Shown piece by piece: positions 8,748 to 16,369 of a DNA stretch of 54,035 nt (position 1 is the first letter of the stretch; each line of letters opens with the position of its first letter). Under the pieces are notes generated by a model. That model ran no database searches. It saw nothing but the letters and a program-made list of their open reading frames with translations, and was not told the DNA's origin. This DNA comes from Pseudomonadota bacterium (GTDB lineage Bacteria; Pseudomonadota; Gammaproteobacteria; Burkholderiales; Burkholderiaceae_B). The DNA is taken from positions 1 to 54,035 of the forward strand of contig JAEWHK010000061.1 of the NCBI GenBank assembly GCA_023387815.1, given 5' to 3'. Made by a program: the position numbers and the translations under genes.

Positions 8748-9876
8748 TATCAATTCCTTCAATCAGTGGCAGGTTCTCCAGCTTGCGTGCTTCACTTGGC
8801 AGCAGCCAGCCAGCGTCTATGCCTTCCTTGTAGAATGATGCGCGGGTCGTGCTATCACCACGCAATAAACCTTCCACGCTATGCTCTGGCTTATATCGTT
8901 TGCGGCCTGCGGGTGTCAGCAGTTGCATGGAAATGGCTTGCTCCCATGCCACCAGATGGCGGCGCAGGCAGAGGGTCACAAACTGTCTGGCAAGCTCTAC
9001 GCTATTGGAGTAGTTCGCTGATTCCATTGACTGGATAATCACAGGCGGTACTCGGAATAGCCTGGCCACCTCAATGACTGAGAACTTACGGGCCTCGATC
9101 CATTCGGCATCCTCAAGGGACATGGATATAGTCTGGTACTCCACACCCTGATCCAGAATGGCGGTCTTACCGGCATTGGCGCCACCACCATATTGAGATT
9201 CCCAGGACGTTTTCAGACCGGTGCGCTGTTCAGGCTTCAAATGCTGCGGGAATTTGAGAATGCCCGATAACCGGGTGCCATTTTTGAATGTTGCATTACC
9301 ATGATCGCGTTCAGATATGGACAGCTCGATTGTTTCGCGGGACGCTTGGATCGGAGATACGCCCATCAGCACATCATCACCGGCCCGGTGTTTCAGGTGG
9401 AATACTTCATCTTGCAGCAGCTTGTGTACAGTGCCTTTGTGGTCGCTATATTCATAGATCAGGCCAGTGGTCGTGCGCAGAATGGACACGCGGTCAGGGT
9501 GGATCGGGAGCAAGGCTGTAACCTGGCCGTCCCATCCACGTTCTACTCTGGCATAGGCATTGCCCTTGAGCAGTACGCATGCCATCATCCATTCCCGAAA
9601 TTCCAGTGCGGTCTGGTGCGGGTTGGCAATGTCGTGAAGGACGTTGTACAGGCTGTGGTCCTTGGCTTTGGTGCGGGCATCATCCCGCTCATACAAATGC
9701 AATGGCAGGCTGGCAATCGTCTCGGAAATGGCAGAGACACAAGCGTAAACGGCGCTTACTGATTGCGCCGTCTTGTCATTCACTGGACCTGATCGCAGGG
9801 CCTGCCAGTTCTCCCAATAGTTGTCACCATCAGCGCGTTTCTCGAAACCGAATCTGGAAAGTAGTTTTGCAATCAT
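8713..9876 (-). CDS. Phage portal protein (HK97 family)
   Basis: Forms the dodecameric ring through which DNA enters the head. 387 residues from the ATG at 9876, which overlaps the protease stop as ATGA; the GTG five codons upstream is unlikely. Family features include VYACVSAISETIASLPLHLYER near the N-terminus, FREWMMACVLLKGNAYARV, and IEVARLFRVPPVIIQSMESANYSNSVELARQFV. Length is normal for HK97-type portals. It lies between protease and HNH. Confidence 0.95.
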   Translation of the reverse strand: MIAKLLSRFGFEKRADGDNYWENWQALRSGPVNDKTAQSVSAVYACVSAISETIASLPLHLYERDDARTKAKDHSLYNVLHDIANPHQTALEFREWMMACVLLKGNAYARVERGWDGQVTALLPIHPDRVSILRTTTGLIYEYSDHKGTVHKLLQDEVFHLKHRAGDDVLMGVSPIQASRETIELSISERDHGNATFKNGTRLSGILKFPQHLKPEQRTGLKTSWESQYGGGANAGKTAILDQGVEYQTISMSLEDAEWIEARKFSVIEVARLFRVPPVIIQSMESANYSNSVELARQFVTLCLRRHLVAWEQAISMQLLTPAGRKRYKPEHSVEGLLRGDSTTRASFYKEGIDAGWLLPSEARKLENLPLIEGIDNAKTQDTTAQD

Positions 9877-10397
9877 AAAGTTTCCATCCACAACTTTTTC
9901 AAATGCGCATCGCCTGATTGCTTGACCATTGCGTCCAGGCTGCGCAGGGCCACCGTGGTTTGCGGATAGGCTGGGTTCGCTGTCAATGTGATTTCTGCCA
10001 GATCCACATCAAGCAGTTCGCGGGTAAATTTGTCGCCTGCCACCCATTTATCGGATCGGGTCGTGAAACCGAATGAGCAGTTGGCAATGTCACCACGCCG
10101 GATCAGTTCAGCCACATCACGGCCGTGGGTGGTATCGGGCAAATCCAGTTCAAAGGCAAGGCCCTTGTCATCCTCACGCAATGACAGCGTACCGGCGCGG
10201 GTCGTACCCAGCAGCTTTGCACTGTCGTGGTCGTATAGGGCGCGAATGCTGGACTCAACCAATGAGCGGCGAAAGGCACCTTTTCTGACCACTTCCCGAA
10301 ATTCGCCTAAATCAGTGGGTGAATCAAACAAGGCGGCATAACCCCAAACGCGGGACCGTGTAGCCTTAATCTCATTGGTTGTTCGCAGTTCCAGCAT
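9873..10397 (-). CDS. HK97-type prohead protease
   Basis: Serine protease that trims the scaffold domain of the capsid protein during head maturation. 174 residues. Catalytic candidates are His57 (ALYDHDS) and Ser108 (ANCSFGF), with the family motif VDLAEITLTANPAYPQT downstream. AAGGAG eight bases before the ATG supports the start. It follows the capsid gene by 11 bases and overlaps the portal gene by ATGA. This capsid-then-protease order is the reverse of most HK97-like phages. Confidence 0.93.
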   Translation of the reverse strand: MLELRTTNEIKATRSRVWGYAALFDSPTDLGEFREVVRKGAFRRSLVESSIRALYDHDSAKLLGTTRAGTLSLREDDKGLAFELDLPDTTHGRDVAELIRRGDIANCSFGFTTRSDKWVAGDKFTRELLDVDLAEITLTANPAYPQTTVALRSLDAMVKQSGDAHLKKLWMETL

Positions 10398-10408
10398 TCG
10401 CGTGCTCC

Positions 10409-11614
10409 TTAGGACTGGACGATAGCGTCGGTAGCCAGGACAAATGCCTGTTCGTGACGGATCGCAGTTCCGACTGTAGCCATTGCCCGGACCTGAACAC
10501 CGCCTCGGCTGTAGGCTGGCTCACTATAGGGATTCACGAGCAGATCAAAGCTCGACCAAACCCCCAACATGACACTGGACCAATCGCCCAACAGGATGCT
10601 GCCCTCCGGCATATGACGGGACACACGCAGCGGACGGTCAGCCAGTTGGCCACCTTCCAGCAAGTAGCCAGCCAGACCGGCCTCTTTCAGTGTGGTTGCA
10701 AGCGCAGTTTTCACTGTGCCGGTAGTCAGCCAGTTTCCGCCGGTAATTTCTTCATCTTCAAGTTGCTGTACCATCGCCATGACAGAAACCCAATCTAGCA
10801 ATGCCAGTGAAGCAGTTTGAATGCCCGGCGCATTCAGCACGCCCAGCGGCTCGTTATTGGTGCCTGTGCCGGCGATGATGGCGCGGTCGATCTGTTTCGC
10901 AATCAGATAGGTCAGGTCATCTCGCACCAACTGCTCGATATCAGGAGAGCTCTGTTGCAAGAGCTGCCTACTCATCTCAGTTTTACCACCAACGTGTTTA
11001 GGTGTAAGAGAGACGGAATCGAAGGTCATATCACCTTCAGGGACTGGACTGTTTTCCGCTACCCAGCCGGTAGTCAGGCCACTGCCATATTTCGGAATGG
11101 ATAGGTTGCCAGTTAGCCCGGTCAGCACACGCACGCCCAATTGGCGGGCCACGAGCTGCTCACGCAGGGGGTTAATGTACAGATCAGGGCGATGGATCGT
11201 TGGAACAATGTCATCTGCACTGGTGGTGGTATTGACGCGCTTTTCCAGCAGGTCCATGGGAACAAAGATGCCTTGGGGCTTAGTGCCGGTACGCTGCTCA
11301 ATTTCTTTGCTGTACTCAGCAGCAGCACCAGAAACTGCCCGACCTTCCATTTGGGCGCGCATTACTTCGACCACGCTAATGCGTTGCTCGACTTTCTGGA
11401 AAGATGGATCAGGCTTTGCACCACGCTCGATGTTGTTCAGGAAAGATTGACGCTGTTCCTGTTGCTCAAGTGATTGGATAGTGGCTTTCATTGCATCGAA
11501 TGATGCTGATTCGTCGCCAGACAGATCGCGTTTCTCGGATTCTGCCTTTTGCAGCAGTGCGCGCATCTGCGCAGCGGTTTGGGCTTTGGATTCCCGGATT
11601 TCATTGATATTCAT
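10409..11614 (-). CDS. HK97-fold major capsid protein
   Basis: 401 residues. The N-terminal about 100 residues are helical and charged, as expected for the delta (scaffold) domain removed by the protease. The HK97 core follows, with LGVRVLTGLTGNLSIPKYGSG, WVAENSPVPEGDMTFDSVSL, and the C-terminal SSFDLLVNPYSEPAYSRGGVQVRAM strand region. It is the first gene of the late operon, and its leader holds a 14-bp palindrome at 11628-11641. Own capsid, protease and portal together define a self-made head. Confidence 0.96.
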   Translation of the reverse strand: MNINEIRESKAQTAAQMRALLQKAESEKRDLSGDESASFDAMKATIQSLEQQEQRQSFLNNIERGAKPDPSFQKVEQRISVVEVMRAQMEGRAVSGAAAEYSKEIEQRTGTKPQGIFVPMDLLEKRVNTTTSADDIVPTIHRPDLYINPLREQLVARQLGVRVLTGLTGNLSIPKYGSGLTTGWVAENSPVPEGDMTFDSVSLTPKHVGGKTEMSRQLLQQSSPDIEQLVRDDLTYLIAKQIDRAIIAGTGTNNEPLGVLNAPGIQTASLALLDWVSVMAMVQQLEDEEITGGNWLTTGTVKTALATTLKEAGLAGYLLEGGQLADRPLRVSRHMPEGSILLGDWSSVMLGVWSSFDLLVNPYSEPAYSRGGVQVRAMATVGTAIRHEQAFVLATDAIVQS

Positions 11615-11627
11615 TGGTCAGTACCTT

Positions 11628-11641
11628 TATTTACGTAAATA
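11628..11641. promoter_or_regulatory. Palindrome in the leader of the capsid operon
   Basis: TATTTACGTAAATA is a perfect 14-bp palindrome ending 14 bases upstream of the capsid ATG, directly before the weak AAAGG ribosome-binding site. It could be an operator controlling late expression, or a hairpin affecting translation. Seen in sequence; function inferred. Confidence 0.4.
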
Positions 11642-11765
11642 GGTGACTGATAAATATCATGTATTCCTTAATGGAAAGATGCTATATTTCAAATGTGTAT
11701 GTCCTTGTATTAGTTTGGAAAATACACTGTTGTTAAAAATCAATTATTAAATTTGGAGAGTAATA

Positions 11766-12020
11766 ATGACAATCGATATCAAGTCATGGGGTGACCAGTT
11801 TGAAAGCGATAAGATCAAAGATCGCGGATATAAAATGAACCCCCCATCGTATATTTTTTATGTCGGAGATGGAGGGCCAACAATCACCGTTACTGACGAC
11901 GCCTTCGAGTATAAGGATGACAAAACAGAGCTTGAACGCATTTTGAACGAATGGATCGATAACAAGTCTGCTGGTGACCATGTGTTGAAGAAAGACACGC
12001 TTTCTGGATCGGCTGAGTAA
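11766..12020 (+). CDS. Hypothetical protein, opposite strand, between capsid operon and iterons
   Basis: 84 residues, not recognised. GGAGAG precedes the ATG at a good distance. The protein is hydrophilic and acidic, with DGGPTITVTDDAFEYKDD in the middle and a helix TELERILNEWID. It is the only rightward gene in the satellite and is AT-rich upstream, so it has its own promoter and may be cargo. It sits exactly between late and early modules. Confidence 0.65.
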   Translation: MTIDIKSWGDQFESDKIKDRGYKMNPPSYIFYVGDGGPTITVTDDAFEYKDDKTELERILNEWIDNKSAGDHVLKKDTLSGSAE

Positions 12021-12091
12021 GCCAATTCGACCCACCCAGCATTTGAAGGATGGTTTTATAAAAGGCGTATAGATGGCATATCTATATAGGT

Positions 12092-12242
12092 GTACAGAAA
12101 CTGTACTCAGTGAAAAAACGGCATTTGTCTATGAAGCTGGGTACAGAAACTGTACTCACGGAGGCATTTATGGGTATCAACTGAGTACAGAAACTGTACC
12201 GTAAATGGCCTTTTTCGGGCTTACTGAGTACAGAAACTGTAC
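12092..12242. repeat. Four iterons, candidate satellite replication origin
   Basis: Four exact copies of GTACAGAAACTGTAC at 12092-12106, 12141-12155, 12185-12199 and 12228-12242, starting 49, 44 and 43 bases apart. Each copy is a GTACAG/CTGTAC inverted repeat around AAA; copies 3 and 4 also share flanks (ACTGA before, GTAAAT after). The array lies in a 273-base gene-free gap next to the initiator-like gene. Initiator-bound iterons are a standard origin design and fit best; a multi-site operator is the alternative. Confidence 0.75.
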
Positions 12243-12267
12243 CCGTAAATTTATTTTGATCGAGCAT

Positions 12268-12290
12268 AAAAAACCCGGCAATAACCGGGT
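12268..12290 (-). terminator. Terminator of the satellite early operon
   Basis: ACCCGG/CCGGGT hairpin with a six-base loop, followed on the minus strand by a run of five to six T. It is just downstream of the initiator-like stop and separates the early operon from the iterons and the late operon. Confidence 0.75.
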
Positions 12291-12294
12291 GGGT

Positions 12295-12744
12295 TTAATC
12301 TCGCAATACATCTATTCGGCGCCGGGGTATCGGGTCAATCTTCGCGTCTTTTATCTCCATGAAACCCATATAGTTATGAGCCTTAGGCTGTATATCCATA
12401 TCGGGGCGGTAGTCCAATTTAAACCACGACAACGCCCATAGCTCGCAGTCTCCCTTTTTTCGAGTGCCAATGCGGGTTACGGTAATCAGACCCGATAATC
12501 GGACCTCGTTTTTAGCGTTCTGCAATGTTGCTTTGCTTTTCCATCCCCGCCGGCTCATAAGCTCCCAGCAAGGCGAAAGACCGCCATTGTTGCCACCCGT
12601 ATGCTGTCTGGCAACATCAATCAGCAGTGTCTTTGCGGCAGTGGAAAGGGTCTGATAGGCGCGACTATCCAGTACGATAAATGGCAACGGCACGAACCCG
12701 CCTAGTGCCTCCAGCGCGCCTTTCTTATACCCGATCCTAGCCAT
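12295..12744 (-). CDS. Winged-helix protein, probable replication initiator of the satellite
   Basis: 149 residues from the ATG at 12744, which follows AGGAGG; the longer frame upstream has no such site. FVPLPFIVLDSRAYQTLSTA...LLIDVARQ, then NNGGLSPCWELMSRRGWKSKATLQNAKNEVRLSGLITVTRIGTRK, looks like a winged helix-turn-helix as seen in small phage and plasmid initiator-like proteins. Its 3' end abuts the four-iteron array, which suggests it binds there. No primase or helicase is encoded, so loading of host or helper enzymes would be required. It could instead be a transcription regulator. Last gene of the early operon, overlapping the Lar-like gene by 8 bases. Confidence 0.72.
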   Translation of the reverse strand: MARIGYKKGALEALGGFVPLPFIVLDSRAYQTLSTAAKTLLIDVARQHTGGNNGGLSPCWELMSRRGWKSKATLQNAKNEVRLSGLITVTRIGTRKKGDCELWALSWFKLDYRPDMDIQPKAHNYMGFMEIKDAKIDPIPRRRIDVLRD

Positions 12745-12943
12745 TGATCCTCCTGTTCCAGGCGTCGGCAGCATCGATCGGTTCTGACAGTGGCCAGGTC
12801 GTGCCACCGCATTTGTGATTGGTACACATGACACGCCACCAGTTCTTGTTCGTGCCGGGCATCGGTTCCAAGATGCCACGGCCACCGCAAAATGGGCAAG
12901 GGGACAGATCGGACTGTAGGCTGCTCAGAGTTGACGCTTTCAT
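12737..12943 (-). CDS. Lar-family (restriction alleviation) zinc-ribbon protein
   Basis: 68 residues with two CxxC-type knuckles, CPFCGGRG and CTNHKCGG, and the pattern NWWRVMC...TTWPLSEPIDAADAWNRR. This is the Lar/restriction-alleviation family of phages; Rac Lar modulates type I restriction. In a satellite it may protect incoming DNA. The function of this particular homologue is inferred from family. It overlaps both neighbours by a few bases, so it is translated in series within the early operon. Confidence 0.85.
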   Translation of the reverse strand: MKASTLSSLQSDLSPCPFCGGRGILEPMPGTNKNWWRVMCTNHKCGGTTWPLSEPIDAADAWNRRING

Positions 12944-13167
12944 TGCAAGACCTCTGGCGTATCGGCAATAAGAATGGAAGAACTTTTTATTGCTGCAATC
13001 AGGTCGTCATCGGTCAGCCCTCTTGCTTGGAGAACAGTTGCAACGCTAAGAAAACAAGCCATTGCAGATTCTTCGGGAGAGCAATTTACTGCCTTGGCAT
13101 GTACAAAGACCATCGGCAGCAATTCCTCCAGTACGAAGCGCTCGTGTTTTTTCATCGGATCAATCAT
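12940..13167 (-). CDS. Hypothetical early protein of the satellite
   Basis: 75 residues from the ATG at 13167, which overlaps the upstream stop as ATGA and has GAGG seven bases before it. Mostly helical, with HERFVLEELLPMVFVHAKAV, then CSPEESAMACFLSVATVLQARGLTDDDLIAAIKSS. It is not recognised. It ends in an ATGA overlap with the Lar-like gene. Confidence 0.75.
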   Translation of the reverse strand: MIDPMKKHERFVLEELLPMVFVHAKAVNCSPEESAMACFLSVATVLQARGLTDDDLIAAIKSSSILIADTPEVLQ

Positions 13168-13385
13168 CGCGCACCTCGCAGCAAAAAGTAACGTTTTACG
13201 CGGGTTTCGCCCCCGAATCGGTTCGGCACCAGTTCCCAATGCGAAATGATATTGTGGCCGTCATTGCGCAGTTCAGAAACGGTACTGTGCAAACAATGAT
13301 CGCCATACGCTTCGGCTTCAAAGCGATTCAGGCTGCGTTTGTGAAGTGTGCCAAGGATGGCGGCTTTCTTGGTGATGCTAGCCAT
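13164..13385 (-). CDS. Small winged-helix DNA-binding protein (HTH_39-like)
   Basis: 73 residues. The start at 13385 has GAGG seven bases upstream and lies one base after the alpA stop. The pattern ILGTLHKRSLNRFEAEAYGDHCLHSTVSELRNDGHNI...RVKRYFLL resembles the small phage helix-turn-helix family in which a short helical motif precedes a beta wing. A likely regulator or auxiliary recombination/replication factor in the early operon; its target is unknown. Confidence 0.75.
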   Translation of the reverse strand: MASITKKAAILGTLHKRSLNRFEAEAYGDHCLHSTVSELRNDGHNIISHWELVPNRFGGETRVKRYFLLRGAR

Positions 13386-13386
13386 G

Positions 13387-13587
13387 TCATACCTCGCCAC
13401 GGCTTTTTTTGATCTGGTCCTGTACCCATGCCTCAACCTCGGACAGTAACCAGCGTTTCGAGCGATCACCGATTGAAATGGGACGGGGGAATCCCTCATT
13501 CGCCATTTTGTTATAGATCGTTTGTGTAGACCGGTAGCCGGTCTGCTTCTTCACATCACCGATGTTAAGTAATATAGTTTGGTTCAT
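13387..13587 (-). CDS. alpA: AlpA-family regulator / excisionase-like protein
   Basis: 66 residues. LLNIGDVKKQTGYRSTQTIYNKMANEGFPRPISIG...RWLLSEVEAWVQDQ is the MerR-like winged helix of AlpA proteins. In Gram-negative PICIs AlpA activates integrase, excision and downstream genes after helper induction. It is the first gene of the five-gene early operon, and an inverted repeat (13592-13625) lies just upstream of its start. The atypical point is that integrase is not divergent from alpA but reads the same way, three genes upstream. Confidence 0.9.
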   Translation of the reverse strand: MNQTILLNIGDVKKQTGYRSTQTIYNKMANEGFPRPISIGDRSKRWLLSEVEAWVQDQIKKSRGEV

Positions 13588-13591
13588 AATA

Positions 13592-13625
13592 AATCCCGTT
13601 AATCGTTATTGGAAACTACGGGATT
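13592..13625. promoter_or_regulatory. Inverted repeat before alpA
   Basis: AATCCCGT at 13592-13599 pairs with ACGGGATT at 13618-13625, 8-bp perfect arms 18 bases apart, directly before the alpA start. The position suits an operator for a repressor or for AlpA itself. The region 13630-13697 also repeats short GCCGG/CCGGC blocks. Confidence 0.45.
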
Positions 13626-13697
13626 GATTATGAATTTATGTAGCAAAATCAGATAGATAGCTGAGCCGGTAGGGTGCGCACGATGCCGGCTGAATGC

Positions 13698-14522
13698 TCA
13701 CCGTACCGGCTGGGTGGTGGTTTCTTTTTCCCATTCGCGGCACCAGTCCTCAATTTTCTTTGCGCTGGTCAAATGTTCGACCTTCTCCATCATGTCGCGC
13801 GCAAAGGCAGCTTTGCTCTTGTACTGCGATTTATCGGCCTGCCAGTTCTGCCAACATTCCTTGATAAGCTGTTTTTCTTGTTGCCGTGGGTCTTTTTTTA
13901 TTCTGGCTTCGGCTGCCTGTCGACCAATGCCGCTGCGTAAACCTTGAATATCAAGATCGTTGCATAGTAAATGAAAATTAGTAAGACAATCGGAAGCGAT
14001 TAGTGCGGCACCAATCTCGTACTTTTTGCTCAACATGCCAGTAATTACGATATCTATATATTCAAAAATCGCGATCAGGTAACAAATAGCAATTTCATCA
14101 ATTTTTTCTTTGTCTAATTTTTTCCCTAATGATGAATAGTGATTCAAATACGTGCCTAGTATTCCATAAGTATCAGCCAGATCATATTTGCTAGGAGGCA
14201 AGTCTTTGTAGGTTAACGAATTTAATATCAAAACGTTATCTTTTCGCAATTCATCGACCATTTCAATTTTTGAAACTTGAGCATGGATATCTAATGTTTC
14301 ATACAGTGTAATGGGTTCGGTTGTATTCAATGAATCTTCTAAACGATAGAAAGCGTCAAGACAATTGAAGGCTTTCTCTCCCAATACAAACAACTCCGAA
14401 ATTGAGTGATATATCTTTTTTGCATCGCGTTCGTTAAACGTTGGCTGCCCATCGGCCTTGTAGAATCTACAGTCGCTTTTTTGACCAAAAGTCACATACA
14501 GATCGAAAGATTGCACTTTCAT
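13698..14522 (-). CDS. Two-part hypothetical protein, possible cargo gene
   Basis: 274 residues, not recognised as a whole. Residues 1 to about 200 come from visibly AT-rich DNA and are rich in Lys, Asp, Tyr and Ile. Residues about 205-270 (GIGRQAAEARIKKDPRQQEK..., CWQNWQADKSQYKSKAAFARDMMEK, IEDWCREWEKE) look like a conserved C-terminal module seen on phage proteins and come from GC-richer DNA. No catalytic motif or membrane segment is apparent. It lies between integrase and alpA, where satellites commonly carry variable defence or exclusion genes; that role is speculation here. The ribosome-binding site is weak. Confidence 0.7.
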   Translation of the reverse strand: MKVQSFDLYVTFGQKSDCRFYKADGQPTFNERDAKKIYHSISELFVLGEKAFNCLDAFYRLEDSLNTTEPITLYETLDIHAQVSKIEMVDELRKDNVLILNSLTYKDLPPSKYDLADTYGILGTYLNHYSSLGKKLDKEKIDEIAICYLIAIFEYIDIVITGMLSKKYEIGAALIASDCLTNFHLLCNDLDIQGLRSGIGRQAAEARIKKDPRQQEKQLIKECWQNWQADKSQYKSKAAFARDMMEKVEHLTSAKKIEDWCREWEKETTTQPVR

Positions 14523-14555
14523 TTCTCAGTCCCTTACATGTCCGTTCAATAGGTG

Positions 14556-14611
14556 CCAGCGCCAGGCCGGTGGACTAAACCGGCTTTTCCTCCCGTCGGA
14601 GTAGGCGCTGG
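14556..14611. other. Nested inverted repeats between two satellite genes
   Basis: CCAGCGCC (14556-14563) pairs with GGCGCTGG (14604-14611). Inside it GCCGGT (14566-14571) pairs with ACCGGC (14579-14584) around a seven-base loop and is followed by TTTT on the plus strand. It could be a transcription attenuator or structured RNA; it is not a clear terminator in the direction of the flanking genes. Confidence 0.35.
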
Positions 14612-14625
14612 GCTTGGCGGTTTAT

Positions 14626-14946
14626 CTACTGCTTGGACTCGTTGGCCTGCGACCATACTTGACCAGCGATTAATAATCTTGCGTGAGCAGCTTGCGTTAG
14701 TTCTTTGATGCGCTCTAATTGCTCATTGAATTCTTGTACGGATTCAATCATCTCCATATATGTGTCATGAAATTTTTCATCGTCTAGGCCCGACATTAAT
14801 TCAGATCGCGTTTTTGTCAGCGTTGCAAGTGCAATGCGGCGTGCCGGCGATAAGTCTTGTATCTGTTGTTCAATATTATGCATTTGAGTCTGCGTAAGCG
14901 CAGCATCAAAGTCGGGGCACTCTTTAGTTACAATGTAATTAGCCAT
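14626..14946 (-). CDS. Hypothetical protein next to the integrase
   Basis: 106 residues, preceded by AGGAG six bases before the ATG. Almost entirely helical with coiled-coil-like heptads (HNIEQQIQDLSPARRIALATLTKTR, MIESVQEFNEQLERIKELTQ). It is not recognised and has no signal peptide. It lies between integrase and the two-part protein. Confidence 0.7.
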   Translation of the reverse strand: MANYIVTKECPDFDAALTQTQMHNIEQQIQDLSPARRIALATLTKTRSELMSGLDDEKFHDTYMEMIESVQEFNEQLERIKELTQAAHARLLIAGQVWSQANESKQ

Positions 14947-15000
14947 GGTCTACTCCTATGGTAGGGTTGTGGTTAGGTCTGATCTGCGTGGCTGCGCAGG

Positions 15001-16347
15001 TCAGGCCGCATTAAAATGGATCACATCAGCGCCTTTTTGCTCCAGGACGTTGTACAGCTTGAGTAGGGCAGCGCGTTTTTCGGGCAAATAATCATGAGCG
15101 TCATAGTGCCGGTCCTGTACGCCGGCGATGCCGTGCGATTGCAAGCGCCCCCGGATTTCCTTACTGACGCCCAGGCTGGCAAGCAATGTCTCCACGCCGC
15201 TGCGCACCTGTTTGGGCTGGAATGATGGCAGTATGTCGGCAACAGCGGCTTGCGCCCAGCCAGACAGCGTGGCATTGCTGATATGGGTTTTCCCGTCCTC
15301 GGTGCTGAGGGCATATAGTCCGATAGGGCCAGCTTCGTCCAGGGCTTTCCTGGCCGCCGGTATCAACGGGACAATGTGCGGCCGCACTTCACCGCCGGGG
15401 CGGCCCTTGCCGTCATACAGGGTAATGTGTTCTTTTGTAATGTCAGCGGTCAGTAGGGCCACCAGTTGCTGAATCCGCTGGCCACCGGTCAGCAGGTGTA
15501 GCCGAATAACAGCACCACGCAGGCCGGGAACGTCCTTGATTGCCTGCCAGTAAGTAATCAGGTCAGCTTTGTGCAATGGGCGCTTGTCTGCCCGGTTCGA
15601 TTTCTGGTCAGGCTTGGTGTCAGATGCCGGGTTAAATGTGATCTTGTAATTCTTGAATGCCACCGGTATGGAATGATCCAGCCGGGCATCTTTGGCAACC
15701 TGAAAGGCAGCGCGGATATATGATCGGACTTTGTTGGCTGTGCGGCCTTTGCCAGCCTCGTGGACTTTGCGAACAATATTCACCACATCGTCGGGCGTCA
15801 GAGAACTGGCGGGCAGGGCGGCCAGGTCCGGCCAGGCGTCAATGACATGTAGGGTCAGGGCGCTTCGGGCTTCACGGTGCGAAATTCTTCCCAGTTTTTC
15901 CAGATAATCGCTGTAGGCAAGACACAGTTTCTTTACCGTCCATTCCTTGGCTTCTACCTTGGCCTGGTACTGGTTGCGTTCTCGCTGTTTCTTTTCATCC
16001 AGCAAAGCAGGGTAGCCACCGGCATCTTTGTTTTCCAGATGCGCATGTGCTATTTCTTCGGCTTCGCGAATGGCGGCAGGAATGCTGTAACCCTTGGCTG
16101 TGGGTTTCAAGGACTTGGGCGGGGCACGGTCATCGAATAGGCCAATAGGGACACGGACCTGTTTACCGCTGTGTTGGGTACGCCAATAGAATTGGATGGC
16201 GCCGGTAGACAGCAGGCGCGCTTCCAGGCTGCCTGCTGGGTCTATGGTGCAGATCTTCCGGAATTTCCCGGGCTGCAAATCCTTTATTGACTGATACATG
16301 GTTACTTGTCCGATCTGATCCGTGGTTACTGCCAGTCCTATTGCCAT
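15001..16347 (-). CDS. int: Tyrosine-recombinase integrase
   Basis: Inserts and excises the satellite at tRNA-Met. 448 residues. The catalytic set is visible: Arg291 (LLTGGQR), Lys314 region, Arg382 (KQVRSGVETLL, replacing the usual HxxR), His405 (QSHGIAG) and Tyr415 (RHYDAHDYL). The N-terminal 130 residues would be the arm-binding domain and the middle the core-binding domain. The frame opens at 16347; a second ATG at 16299 is possible, and neither has a strong ribosome-binding site. The gene lies 142 bases inside attR, and arm-type repeats overlap its start region. Confidence 0.95.
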   Translation of the reverse strand: MAIGLAVTTDQIGQVTMYQSIKDLQPGKFRKICTIDPAGSLEARLLSTGAIQFYWRTQHSGKQVRVPIGLFDDRAPPKSLKPTAKGYSIPAAIREAEEIAHAHLENKDAGGYPALLDEKKQRERNQYQAKVEAKEWTVKKLCLAYSDYLEKLGRISHREARSALTLHVIDAWPDLAALPASSLTPDDVVNIVRKVHEAGKGRTANKVRSYIRAAFQVAKDARLDHSIPVAFKNYKITFNPASDTKPDQKSNRADKRPLHKADLITYWQAIKDVPGLRGAVIRLHLLTGGQRIQQLVALLTADITKEHITLYDGKGRPGGEVRPHIVPLIPAARKALDEAGPIGLYALSTEDGKTHISNATLSGWAQAAVADILPSFQPKQVRSGVETLLASLGVSKEIRGRLQSHGIAGVQDRHYDAHDYLPEKRAALLKLYNVLEQKGADVIHFNAA

Positions 16348-16348
16348 T

Positions 16349-16369
16349 CTGGTTACGGTCTGGTTACGG
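16349..16369 (+). repeat. Right integrase arm-type sites
   Basis: Two CTGGTTACGG decamers with an 11-bp period, identical to 5033-5053 and in the same direction; similarity continues imperfectly for about 20 bases to the right of both copies. They begin two bases before the integrase start codon, so integrase binding here could also repress its own gene. Confidence 0.6.

Noticed and set aside
12092..12242. A short CRISPR array
   Set aside because: Repeats are only 15 bp and palindromic, spacing is irregular, copies 3 and 4 share flanks, and no cas genes are present. Iterons explain it better.
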